Assembly (NCBI GenBank): GCA_011051425.1
Contig: DRLF01000400.1
Location: 1-6,464, forward strand
DNA from: Thiolapillus brandeum
Lineage (GTDB): Bacteria > Pseudomonadota > Gammaproteobacteria > Chromatiales > Chromatiaceae
DNA: 6,464 nt
Reading direction: 5' to 3'
The position numbers were made by a program, and so were the translations under genes. Under the pieces are notes generated by a model that was not told the origin of the DNA, searched no databases, and saw only the letters and a list, made by a program, of their open reading frames with translations. The number at the start of each line of letters is the position of its first letter. The stretch's first letter is position 1. Shown here piece by piece: positions 1-5,933 of the stretch.

Positions 1-443
1 AGGGTCTGTCCGTTCACTTCGATGTCGTAGACCGGCTGCTCCCTGTCGGCGATGAAAGGGATGGCTTCGGGCTGCAATAGGGGGCTGCCCATATCGACGC
101 GTACCCAGCCGTTGTCTTCCAGGTAGAGCTGGATGTCCCCGCCGGCGGTTCCCACGCGTATCACGTCCCGGTCGCTCAGCCCCTTGTCGTGCACGAAGCG
201 GGCGAAGCAGCGTGCGCCGTTGCCACACTGTTCCACTTCCGAGCCGTCGGCATTGAAGATGCGGTAATGAAAATCCGTGTTTTCCGACTGGGGTGCTTCC
301 ACCAGCAGGATCTGGTCGCAACCCACGCCGAAGCGCCGGTCGGCCAGAAAGCGCAGCTGTTCGGGGCTTAGCTCCACGGTCTGGTTGATGGCGTCGAACA
401 CGATAAAATCGTTGCCCAGGCCCTGCATCTTGGTGAATCGCAT
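1..443 (-). CDS. dapF: Diaminopimelate epimerase, N-terminal part (cut by window edge)
   Basis: Interconverts LL- and meso-diaminopimelate in the cytoplasm, the last epimerisation before lysine and a source of peptidoglycan meso-DAP. The visible 147 residues start MRFTKMQGLGNDFIVFDAIN, the family N-terminus with the substrate-binding Asn at residue 11. They carry the active-site segment EQCGNGARC at 71-79, with the first catalytic cysteine at 73. The second catalytic cysteine and the rest of the roughly 275-residue protein lie beyond the left edge. The ATG at 443-441 is preferred because it begins exactly at the conserved MxFxKMxGxGNDF motif. It lies 3 nt after the stop of the methyltransferase gene, with only a weak purine-rich stretch upstream, so translational coupling is likely. 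Family assignment is essentially certain. LysA, the next enzyme in the pathway, is encoded two genes upstream. Confidence 0.97.
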   Translation of the reverse strand, partial: MRFTKMQGLGNDFIVFDAINQTVELSPEQLRFLADRRFGVGCDQILLVEAPQSENTDFHYRIFNADGSEVEQCGNGARCFARFVHDKGLSDRDVIRVGTAGGDIQLYLEDNGWVRVDMGSPLLQPEAIPFIADREQPVYDIEVNGQT

Positions 444-446
444 TGC

Positions 447-1109
447 TCAGCCCAGCCTGCCCTGAACGGCCAGGTGCCGGTCGCTGACCTGGCTCACCGT
501 GAGCCCATCGAGGGATGCGGCGGCCAGCTGCGCCTGTACTTCTTCCAGCGTATAGGCGGCGTAAAGGGACGCTTCGAAGTCCCGGCGCAATACTTCGGGC
601 GCATCGCTGGCGTACTGCGCCACCAGGGCGTCCACCTGCCCGGGTGACTCCGGGCGCAGCAGGTCCATGACGAGTACCGTGGCGCCGGGCCCGGCATTGT
701 CGAGAATCGTTGACCACAGGTCCTGGGGATCGTTCAGATGATGCAGCAGGCTGTTGGAGAGTACGGCATCGTAGGTTTTGTCCAGCCGGGTGGCGGGCAG
801 ATACTGGCAGTGCAGGCAGATGCGCTGGGCCAGTCCATCCGCTTCGATGGCCTTTTCTGCCAGGTCCAGCATGGCCTGGGCGCCGTCCAGGGCGTCGACC
901 TTTGCCCGGGGATAGCGCCGGGCGAAGCGGATGGGAATGTCGGCGGGGCCGCAGCCGAGATCCAGAGCCTGGCCGGTGAATTCGGCCGGGTGCAGCTGTT
1001 CGAAGAGCTGGATGAAGAATTCGTTGGATGCGGAGAAGTCCGCCTCGGCATAGGCCAGGGCCTGGTCCGCTTCGTCCATCAGTTCTTCGGGCTCGGGGAT
1101 GCGCTTCAC
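447..1109 (-). CDS. Class I SAM-dependent methyltransferase in the lysA-dapF operon
   Basis: Encodes a 220-residue, probably cytosolic, methyltransferase of unknown substrate. The Rossmann-type SAM-binding core is clear: motif I LDLGCGPADI at 49-58, an acidic residue after strand 2 in DALDGAQAML (72-81), and a motif IV-like YDAVLSNSLLHHL at 113-125. A strand-5 region follows at about 143-151 (ATVLVMDLL). The C-terminal part, about 155-215, is likely the substrate-specific cap. The start is GTG at 1109-1107, overlapping the lysA stop as GTGA. A GGGGAG Shine-Dalgarno-like stretch (plus-strand 1121-1126) lies 11 nt upstream, inside lysA. The next gene, dapF, starts 3 nt after the stop. The position suggests co-expression with lysine/DAP synthesis, but nothing in the sequence ties it chemically to that pathway. 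The family is sure; small-molecule or tRNA substrates cannot be told apart here. Confidence 0.9.
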   Translation of the reverse strand: MKRIPEPEELMDEADQALAYAEADFSASNEFFIQLFEQLHPAEFTGQALDLGCGPADIPIRFARRYPRAKVDALDGAQAMLDLAEKAIEADGLAQRICLHCQYLPATRLDKTYDAVLSNSLLHHLNDPQDLWSTILDNAGPGATVLVMDLLRPESPGQVDALVAQYASDAPEVLRRDFEASLYAAYTLEEVQAQLAAASLDGLTVSQVSDRHLAVQGRLG

Positions 1110-2353
1110 GGGACCAGGTGCTCCCCGTGGTAGAGCTCGGCCAGGGTTTCGCGTTCTTTCACCAGGTACATGTCCGCGCCATCCACCATCACTTCCGCAG
1201 GGCGGGGGCGGCTGTTGTAGTTGGAGGCCATGACAAAGCCGTAGGCGCCGGCGGAGCGCACCGCCAGCAGATCGCCGGGGTTCAGGCTCAGCTCACGGTC
1301 CTTGCCGAGAAAGTCACCGGTCTCGCATACCGGGCCGACGATATCGTAGCGACCGGGGCGCCCCTGGCTGTTCCTGTCCGCGGGCACGATCTCCTGCCAG
1401 CTCTGGTACAGGGCCGGGCGGATCAGGTCGTTCATGGCGGCGTCCACGATGGCGAAGTCCTTTTCCTCCGTGGGCTTGAGATATTCCACCCGGGTCAGCA
1501 GTATGCCGGCATTGGCGGCGATGGCCCGGCCCGGCTCCATGAAGATTTCGTAGGGCTTGTCCTGCAGGCGGGAGGAAAGCGCCTGGGCATATTCGGCCGG
1601 GGAAGGGGGGGTCTCGTCCCGGTAGGGCACGCCCAGGCCGCCACCGATGTCGAGGTGGTCGATAGTGATGCCCGATTCGGTCAGCCTGTCCACCAGCAGC
1701 AGGATGCGGTCCAGGGCATCGAGAAAGGGCGACAGTTCGGTGAGCTGGGAGCCGATATGACAGTCGATGCCGGAGATCCTCAGCCCCGGCAGCCGGGCGG
1801 CCTTTTCATACAGTGATACCGCTGTATCGATGGGGATGCCGAACTTGTTCTCTTTCAGTCCGGTGGAGATATAGGGATGGGTCTGGGCGTCCACGTCCGG
1901 GTTCACGCGCAGCGCAATGGGCGCCTCCACGCCCATGGCTGTGGCTACCTGGGAGAGGCGTTCCAGTTCCGGTTCGGATTCGACATTGAAACAGCGTATA
2001 CCCCGTTCCAGAGCGCGCTGCATTTCATCGGCGCGCTTGCCCACGCCGGAGAACACGATCCTGCTGGCGCTGCCGCCGGCCTTGATGACGCGCTCCAGCT
2101 CACCGACGGAGACGATGTCGAAGCCTGAACCCAGGCGGGCCAACACATCCAGCACCGCCAGGTTGGCATTGGCCTTGACCGCGTAGCACACCAGGTGGGG
2201 ATGACCGGAAAACGCATCGTCAAAGGCATGCCAGTGCCGTTCCAGGGTTGCACGTGAATACACGTAGCAGGGCGTGCCGTGGGCAGAGGCGATCTGCTTC
2301 ACGGGCACGTCTTCGGCATACAGCAGGCCGTTCTTGTAGTTGAAATGATCCAT
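1106..2353 (-). CDS. lysA: Diaminopimelate decarboxylase
   Basis: PLP-dependent fold III decarboxylase that converts meso-diaminopimelate to L-lysine and CO2, the last step of lysine synthesis. The product is 415 residues, the normal family length. The N-terminal alanine-racemase-type barrel carries the PLP lysine in CYAVKANAN (K60). HIGSQ at 199-203 and the glycine-rich phosphate-binding loop DIGGGLG at 235-241 follow, then EPGRAIAANAG at 273-283. The C-terminal beta domain has the active-site cysteine in PVCETGD (C343) and the conserved YGFVMASNYNSRPRPAEV at 371-388. The ATG at 2353-2351 shares its A with the lptM stop codon (TGATG), so it is probably translated by re-initiation. Its own stop is embedded in the next gene's GTG start. 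Nothing appears broken or missing. Confidence 0.98.
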   Translation of the reverse strand: MDHFNYKNGLLYAEDVPVKQIASAHGTPCYVYSRATLERHWHAFDDAFSGHPHLVCYAVKANANLAVLDVLARLGSGFDIVSVGELERVIKAGGSASRIVFSGVGKRADEMQRALERGIRCFNVESEPELERLSQVATAMGVEAPIALRVNPDVDAQTHPYISTGLKENKFGIPIDTAVSLYEKAARLPGLRISGIDCHIGSQLTELSPFLDALDRILLLVDRLTESGITIDHLDIGGGLGVPYRDETPPSPAEYAQALSSRLQDKPYEIFMEPGRAIAANAGILLTRVEYLKPTEEKDFAIVDAAMNDLIRPALYQSWQEIVPADRNSQGRPGRYDIVGPVCETGDFLGKDRELSLNPGDLLAVRSAGAYGFVMASNYNSRPRPAEVMVDGADMYLVKERETLAELYHGEHLVP

Positions 2354-2466
2354 CAGTTACTTTTCTTTTCCGGTTCCGGCATGTACAGGGGGCCTTTGTT
2401 GCCGCAACCACTCATGGCCAGAGGCAGCAGCAACAGGACCAGCAGCAGGATGTGGCGCATTTTCAT
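2353..2466 (-). CDS. lptM: LptM-type small outer-membrane lipoprotein
   Basis: A 37-residue peptide with a positively charged start (MKMRH), a leucine-rich hydrophobic stretch at 6-18 and a lipobox-like MSGC with the lipidated cysteine at 21. The mature part begins CGNKGPLYMP. This CGxKGPLYxP signature defines the LptM family (formerly YifL/LppL), a lipoprotein that in E. coli associates with the LptDE lipopolysaccharide translocon. The family is characteristically encoded just upstream of lysA or dapF, as here. Start choice is ambiguous: ATG at 2466 or, two codons on, ATG at 2460, with no strong Shine-Dalgarno for either. I chose 2466 because it gives the longer peptide while keeping the signal peptide typical. 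The stop overlaps the lysA start by 1 nt. It is the first gene of the lysA-methyltransferase-dapF operon. Lipidation and the LptDE role are inferred from the family. Confidence 0.93.
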   Translation of the reverse strand: MKMRHILLLVLLLLPLAMSGCGNKGPLYMPEPEKKSN

Positions 2467-2499
2467 GGGCAACAGGCTCAGTTTCGGCTCAAAGCCTGA

Positions 2500-2506
2500 T
2501 AGTATA
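2500..2506 (-). promoter_or_regulatory. Candidate -10 element for the lptM-lysA-dapF operon
   Basis: The 67-nt gap between divergent lptM and the esterase gene holds TATACT on the minus strand (2506-2501), one mismatch from the sigma70 -10 consensus and 34 nt before the lptM start. No good -35 is visible: TTCTAA at a 16-nt spacing matches only three of six positions. A run of seven A (minus strand) sits in the spacer. The same short gap must also contain the esterase promoter, for which I see no convincing boxes. Confidence 0.4.
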
Positions 2507-2533
2507 GCGTTTTTTTCGACGCTTAGAATCGTG

Positions 2534-3178
2534 ATGGAATATCCTCCCTGTCTCGAAATCAACCCCGATGGTCCTGCGAATGGTACGGTGGTCTGGCTCC
2601 ATGGCCTGGGGGCGGATGGCAACGACTTCGTTCCCATCATTCCAGAGCTGCGCCTGCCTGCGGACAGGCAGCTGCGCTTCGTCTTTCCCAATGCGCCGGC
2701 CATCCCCGTCACCGTGAACAGTGGCTACGTCATGCCTGCCTGGTACGACATCTACGGCATGGACCTGCTGGCGAAGATCGACGTGGACGGCATCCTGCGT
2801 TCCACGGACTATCTGCTGAAGCTGGTGGAAAAAGAGATCGACCGGGGCGTGGCGCCGGAAAACATCCTGCTGGCGGGCTTCTCCCAGGGGGGTGTCATCG
2901 CCCTGGTCGCCGCCCTGCGCACCGACCTTCCCCTGGCAGGCGTCATGGCGCTCTCGACCTACCTGCCCCGGACCGTTCCCGTGGAAAGTCCGGTGCCGCG
3001 CCGCATCTTTCAGGCTCATGGGCGCATGGACGATGTGGTTCCCTGGCAGGCTGCAGCCGATGCCCGGCGCCGCCTGGAGGGCATGGGCCATGAAGTCAGC
3101 TGGCACGAATACGACATGGCCCATGCCATGTGTGCGGAAGAGATCGCGGATATCCGGGACTGGCTGCTGGGGAGGTGA
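2534..3178 (+). CDS. Serine carboxylesterase, acyl-protein thioesterase-like (COG0400)
   Basis: A 214-residue alpha/beta hydrolase of the phospholipase/carboxylesterase (APT1-like) family, which cleaves short- to medium-chain esters or thioesters; the natural bacterial substrate is usually unknown. The oxyanion-hole motif WLHGLGADGNDF lies at 21-32. The nucleophile elbow is GFSQGG at 115-120 (Ser117). The acid is Asp166 in HGRMDDVVP, and the catalytic His197 is in DMAHAMC. Between 54 and 80 is the family's NAPxxPVTVNxGxxMPxWYD region. There is no signal peptide, so it should be cytosolic. Length is typical. ATG at 2534 gives the standard N-terminus; the frame stays open further upstream, but that would run through lptM and lysA on the other strand. 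The Shine-Dalgarno is weak. It is transcribed alone, divergent from lptM, and ends 2 nt before a REP-like palindrome. Confidence 0.95.
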   Translation: MEYPPCLEINPDGPANGTVVWLHGLGADGNDFVPIIPELRLPADRQLRFVFPNAPAIPVTVNSGYVMPAWYDIYGMDLLAKIDVDGILRSTDYLLKLVEKEIDRGVAPENILLAGFSQGGVIALVAALRTDLPLAGVMALSTYLPRTVPVESPVPRRIFQAHGRMDDVVPWQAAADARRRLEGMGHEVSWHEYDMAHAMCAEEIADIRDWLLGR

Positions 3179-3179
3179 A

Positions 3180-3206
3180 GGATGCGGTGACAACGGCACC
3201 GCATCC
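3180..3206 (+). repeat. REP-like palindrome, copy 1
   Basis: A perfect 10-bp inverted repeat: GGATGCGGTG (3180-3189) pairs with CACCGCATCC (3197-3206) around a 7-nt loop. It begins 2 nt after the esterase stop and fills most of the 37-nt gap between the esterase gene and the convergent DUF1566 gene. The minus-strand sequence at 5864-5838 matches it at 23 of 27 positions. No T-run follows on either strand, so it is not a standard intrinsic terminator. It may still shield or separate the two converging transcripts. Confidence 0.75.
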
Positions 3207-3215
3207 TGGGGACTG

Positions 3216-4007
3216 TCAGTGTAAAGACTTCCCACCTCTTACCGGCCACAAGTACAAGAACATGCTCTTTGGGTTGCCGGTGCCATTGCCACTGCCGGAG
3301 TCAACGATATAGGCGTCTTTTTCGCTCACCCCGACGCCGGTGGATGAAGACCAATAGCGTTCTGCCTGTACATTGCTGAAAGGGTGGTCTGTGGGCAGGG
3401 CGGGATCGTTTCCGCTGGGATCGAACACACTGAGCAACTCGTTGTAATTCGGCATACGCCAGTCTGTCTGTGCGCTGCCGCCGTTACTGCCGTCCTTGCA
3501 GTCGTACAGGGCGGTGTTCAGTCCCCGTACGAAGTCCAGTGCCTGTTGCCAGGTCACCATGCCATCATTGGGTGTCCCTGAGTTATCGAAGCCTGTGTTG
3601 TCGGCGATGCAGTTGGCATTTTTCAGCCAGATCAGTCCGGTGAGGTTGTCAGTTACGGTGCCGTCAGTATTGTCGGTGAAGCGTGGTGTGACAATGTAAG
3701 AGACTCTCCAGTCGATATTGCCTGCCAGTCTGCCGCCCATCTGATACTCCCCGTCTTCGCCAGTGCCTGTGCAGTCGCGGGATGTGCCGTCTTCATCCCA
3801 GCAGCCGGTCTGGCCGGTCCTGGGAACCCAAATATGAAATCGCGGAGCAGTCTGGGTGACCACACCGGTCAGCTGGCTGCCATCACCGACAAAACTGGTG
3901 GCGTTTACCGAGCCCTCTACGCGCAGATCGCCAGCGAACAGAGGGGATGACAGGCCTGCGATAGCTGCGCTGAGGATCAGGATTTTGAAGATGTTTGGCA
4001 ATGACAT
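3216..4007 (-). CDS. Secreted DUF1566 (Lcl C-terminal-like) domain protein
   Basis: A 263-residue protein, probably exported. A signal peptide spans 1-25 (hydrophobic core about 7-20, cleavage likely after PLFA). Next comes VNATSFVGDGSQLTGV at 34-49, a motif recalling trimeric tail-fibre and collagen-like surface proteins. A cysteine-bearing segment follows (TGCWDEDGTSRDCTGTGEDG, 67-86). The DUF1566/Lcl_C domain then runs from about 108 to 260: PRFTDNTDGTVTDNLTGLIWLK (starting 108), TDWRMPNYNELLSVFD (181-196), DHPFSNVQAERYWSSST (207-223) and LYLWPVRGG (251-259). In Legionella Lcl the related domain acts in adhesion; here function is unknown. The ATG at 4007 has a good GGGAG Shine-Dalgarno (plus-strand 4015-4019, 7-nt spacer). 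It lies 26 nt after the MazG-like gene, so co-transcription is possible. The family is confident, the role open. Confidence 0.88.
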   Translation of the reverse strand: MSLPNIFKILILSAAIAGLSSPLFAGDLRVEGSVNATSFVGDGSQLTGVVTQTAPRFHIWVPRTGQTGCWDEDGTSRDCTGTGEDGEYQMGGRLAGNIDWRVSYIVTPRFTDNTDGTVTDNLTGLIWLKNANCIADNTGFDNSGTPNDGMVTWQQALDFVRGLNTALYDCKDGSNGGSAQTDWRMPNYNELLSVFDPSGNDPALPTDHPFSNVQAERYWSSSTGVGVSEKDAYIVDSGSGNGTGNPKSMFLYLWPVRGGKSLH

Positions 4008-4033
4008 GGTATTGCTCCCGGTTTTTCCTGCTA

Positions 4034-4387
4034 TCAGCTGTACTCTTCAGCTCTTCTCGCGTCCCCCTTTACCTGCTCCACGGGGTAGCGCTTTTCGTTG
4101 ATGGATATTTTCTGCCAGGCGGCATCCAGCAGGTTGATGTCCAGGCGCTCGGCCATGCGCACCAGGTAGATGAAGATGTCGGCCATTTCCAGGGCCACGG
4201 CTTCCTTCATGTCTTCATCGAGATTCTGGCTCTGTTCCTCGGTGATCCACTGAAAATGCTCCAGCAGTTCACCGGCTTCACCGGCCAGGGCCATGCTCAG
4301 GTTTTTCGGGGAATGGAACTGTTCCCAGTCCCGCTCACGGGCAAAGCGCAGCAGGCGTTCGTTGAGTTCCTGTATGGAATCGCTCAC
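4034..4387 (-). CDS. MazG-like nucleotide pyrophosphohydrolase
   Basis: A 117-residue all-alpha NTP pyrophosphatase of the MazG/RS21-C6 (dCTP pyrophosphatase-like) group, which hydrolyses (d)NTPs, often modified ones, to NMP and PPi. The family's RDWEQFHSPKNL lies at 19-30. The Mg-binding residues of the EXXE...EXXD pattern are visible: E37 and E40 in GEAGELLEHFQW, then E67 and D70 in EMADIFIYL. Length fits a single-domain member. The start is GTG (4387-4385); the next in-frame ATG is at codon 32 and would remove the N-terminal helix. This GTG overlaps the rubrerythrin stop as GTGA, so the two are probably translationally coupled. The gene ends in tandem stops (TGA TAG). Pairing with rubrerythrin suggests house-cleaning of oxidised nucleotides, but the exact substrate is an inference. 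Confidence 0.93.
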   Translation of the reverse strand: MSDSIQELNERLLRFARERDWEQFHSPKNLSMALAGEAGELLEHFQWITEEQSQNLDEDMKEAVALEMADIFIYLVRMAERLDINLLDAAWQKISINEKRYPVEQVKGDARRAEEYS

Positions 4388-4962
4388 CAGTTTTCACCCA
4401 GCAGCTCGAAATGGGCCTGGGGATGCAGGCAGGCAGGACACAGGTTGGGCGCTTCCTTGCCTTCGTGGAGATAACCACAGTTGCGGCAGCGCCAGGTGAC
4501 GGTGCCGTTGCGCTTGAACACCCGTCCGGCCTCCAGGTTGTCGGCAAGATCTTTGTAGCGCTTGCCATGCTGTTTTTCGGCGATGCAGATCGCCTCATAG
4601 GCCAGGGCGATTTCCTCGAAACCTTCTTCCCGGGCGGTCTTGGCCATGGCGGGATACATGTCTGACCATTCGTGTTCCTCGCCGGCAGCCGCCGCACGCA
4701 GGTTCTCCAGGGTGCTGCCCAGGGGGCCGGCGGGAAAGGTCTCGGTGATTTCCACGTCGCCGCCCTCGAGGAATTTGAAGAAGCGCTTGGCGTGTTCCTT
4801 TTCCTGGTTGGCCGTTTCCTCGAAGATGGCGGAGATCTGCACCAGCCCTTCTTTGCGGGCGATGCCTGCATAATAGGTATAGCGGTTGCGTGCCTGGGAT
4901 TCGCCCGCAAAAGCCTTCATCAGATTCTTTTCGGTTTCTGTGCCTTTGATGCTCTTGGTCAT
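4384..4962 (-). CDS. Rubrerythrin
   Basis: Non-haem di-iron peroxidase that reduces hydrogen peroxide to water with electrons passed through its rubredoxin-like centre, protecting the cytoplasm in anaerobic or microaerobic life. The product has 192 residues. The four-helix ferritin-like domain (about 1-140) shows all expected ligands: E21 in AFAGESQARNRY, E54 and H57 in EKEH, E95 and E98 in EEHE, E129 and H132 in EKQH. The C-terminal rubredoxin-like domain has CRNCGY at 159-164 and CPAC at 175-178, giving Cys159/162/175/178 for one iron. The ATG at 4962 has a strong GGAGAAG Shine-Dalgarno (plus-strand 4967-4973). It is the first gene of the cluster that continues with the MazG-like gene. No PerR- or OxyR-type operator was recognised upstream. 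Confidence 0.97.
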   Translation of the reverse strand: MTKSIKGTETEKNLMKAFAGESQARNRYTYYAGIARKEGLVQISAIFEETANQEKEHAKRFFKFLEGGDVEITETFPAGPLGSTLENLRAAAAGEEHEWSDMYPAMAKTAREEGFEEIALAYEAICIAEKQHGKRYKDLADNLEAGRVFKRNGTVTWRCRNCGYLHEGKEAPNLCPACLHPQAHFELLGENW

Positions 4963-4994
4963 TGTTCTTCTCCGAATGTTTTTACAGTCAGGAC

Positions 4995-5000
4995 TATACT
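4995..5000 (+). promoter_or_regulatory. Candidate -10 element in the rubrerythrin / pseudouridine synthase divergent gap
   Basis: TATACT on the plus strand, within CTATACTA (4994-5001), is a near-consensus -10 aimed at the pseudouridine synthase gene. The same 8-mer surrounds the candidate -10 of the lptM operon. The overlapping opposite-strand TATAGT (4998-4993) could serve rubrerythrin, so the site may be bidirectional. No clear -35 is visible for either direction. Confidence 0.35.
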
Positions 5001-5027
5001 ACAGCCATGACTGAAAAGCGGACAACC

Positions 5028-5840
5028 ATGGAAATTCACATGGCGGTGAAAACCGCTGATATCAAGGCTGTGGATCTCCTGGTGGAGGCTAGCGGCCTGT
5101 CCCGCGGACAGGTGAAAAAGGCCATGAAGAACGGAGCAGCCTGGCTGGAACGCCAGGGTCATGTGCAGCGACTGCGCCGGGCGGACCGCAGGCTGCTGTC
5201 GGGTGATGAGCTGCATTTGTATTACAACGCCCATATCCAGCAGCAGATGCCGCCCCCGGCCCAACTGATTGCTGACGAAGGTGAGTACAGCGTCTGGTTC
5301 AAGCCGTCAGGCATGTATTCCCAGGGCAGCAAATGGGGCGATCACTGCACTGTCGGCCGCTGGGCGGAGCAGCACCTGCGGCCCCAGCGCAACGCGTTCG
5401 TGGTGCACCGTCTGGACAGGGCGGCTTCCGGGCTGATGTTGCTCGCCCACAGCAAGAAGGTGGCGGCTGCGCTGTCGGCGCTTTTTCGCCAGCGGACCGT
5501 GAACAAGCAATATCGGGTGAAGGTCTGGGGAGCGTTTCCCGGTGACAATGTCCATATCGACGCCCCGCTGGACGGAAAGCCGGCTGTTTCGCGGGTGTCA
5601 CTGCTGAACTATGATCCCGGCAGGAACCAGAGCCTGTTGCAGGTGGACATCGACACCGGTCGCAAGCACCAGATACGCCGTCATCTGGCGGACAGGGGTT
5701 TTCCGGTGGTGGGGGACCGGCTATATGGCAGGGGAGACGGGGAGCAGGATCTGCAGCTTCAGGCCGTGTACCTGGCATTCGACTGTCCGCTGAGCGGGGA
5801 AAGGCGGGAGTACCGGCTGCCGGAAGCGTTGATCATATGA
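5028..5840 (+). CDS. RluA-family pseudouridine synthase
   Basis: Isomerises specific uridines to pseudouridine in rRNA or tRNA. Numbered from ATG 5028 (270 residues), an S4-like RNA-binding region spans about 15-67 (LSRGQVKKAMKNGAAWL, then LLSGDELHLYY). The catalytic domain begins near 85 with VWFKPSGMYSQG (89-100). It holds the hallmark HRLDRAASGLMLLA at 127-140, with catalytic Asp130, followed by the NKQYRVKVWG strand. The RluA-type C-terminal motif GRKHQIRRHL...VVGDRLYG is at 211-234; Lys213 replaces the commoner Thr. Start is uncertain between ATGs at 5007, 5028 and 5040. The candidate -10 at 4995-5000 would place transcription start near 5007, which disfavours that codon; 5028 has a short GGA 5 nt upstream. 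The target site cannot be told, so I give no RluA/C/D or TruC symbol. The stop lies inside a REP-like palindrome. Confidence 0.93.
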   Translation: MEIHMAVKTADIKAVDLLVEASGLSRGQVKKAMKNGAAWLERQGHVQRLRRADRRLLSGDELHLYYNAHIQQQMPPPAQLIADEGEYSVWFKPSGMYSQGSKWGDHCTVGRWAEQHLRPQRNAFVVHRLDRAASGLMLLAHSKKVAAALSALFRQRTVNKQYRVKVWGAFPGDNVHIDAPLDGKPAVSRVSLLNYDPGRNQSLLQVDIDTGRKHQIRRHLADRGFPVVGDRLYGRGDGEQDLQLQAVYLAFDCPLSGERREYRLPEALII

Positions 5841-5864
5841 TGCGGTTCCTGTGTCACCGCATCC
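5838..5864 (-). repeat. REP-like palindrome, copy 2
   Basis: Read on the minus strand from 5864, it begins GGATGCGGTGACA, identical over 13 nt to copy 1, and closes with ACCGCATC; 23 of 27 positions match copy 1. The stem is GATGCGGT (5839-5846) with ACCGCATC (5856-5863) around a 9-nt loop. It overlaps the TGA stop of the pseudouridine synthase and lies in the convergent gap before the next minus-strand gene. On the minus strand it is preceded by CGTA, giving the GTAGGATGCGG opening that I associate with REP elements of gammaproteobacteria. There is no T-run. Confidence 0.75.
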
Positions 5865-5933
5865 TACGGGGTTGTTGGGATGGCGTCGGTGCGATGAGGT
5901 ATGAATCGCTCCAACTCTCTTTGTGATTGCCAC
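5865..5933. other. Short convergent intergenic remainder, no recognisable element
   Basis: These 69 bases between the second palindrome and the stop of the minus-strand hypothetical gene hold only a weak 5-bp inverted repeat (GCGAT 5891-5895 with ATCGC 5905-5909). There is no T-tract on the minus strand, so no terminator can be named for the hypothetical gene. Confidence 0.5.

Noticed and set aside
1028..1816. Long plus-strand open frame opposite lysA (262 codons)
   Set aside because: It lies antisense to a full, motif-complete lysA and its translation has no recognisable domain; long antisense frames are common in GC-rich DNA.
2510..2516. Run of seven T as a terminator tail
   Set aside because: No stem-loop precedes it and it lies between two divergent gene starts, where a promoter spacer is likelier.
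2279..2533. Upstream extension of the esterase frame to 2279
   Set aside because: It would run antisense through lysA and lptM and add about 85 residues absent from the family.
3180..3206. Intrinsic (Rho-independent) terminator after the esterase gene
   Set aside because: The stem is strong but no T-run follows on either strand, and a near-identical copy elsewhere fits a dispersed repeat better.
2489..3235. Minus-strand open frame opposite the esterase (248 codons)
   Set aside because: Antisense to a gene with an intact catalytic triad; its translation shows no family features and crosses the palindrome and the neighbouring gene end.
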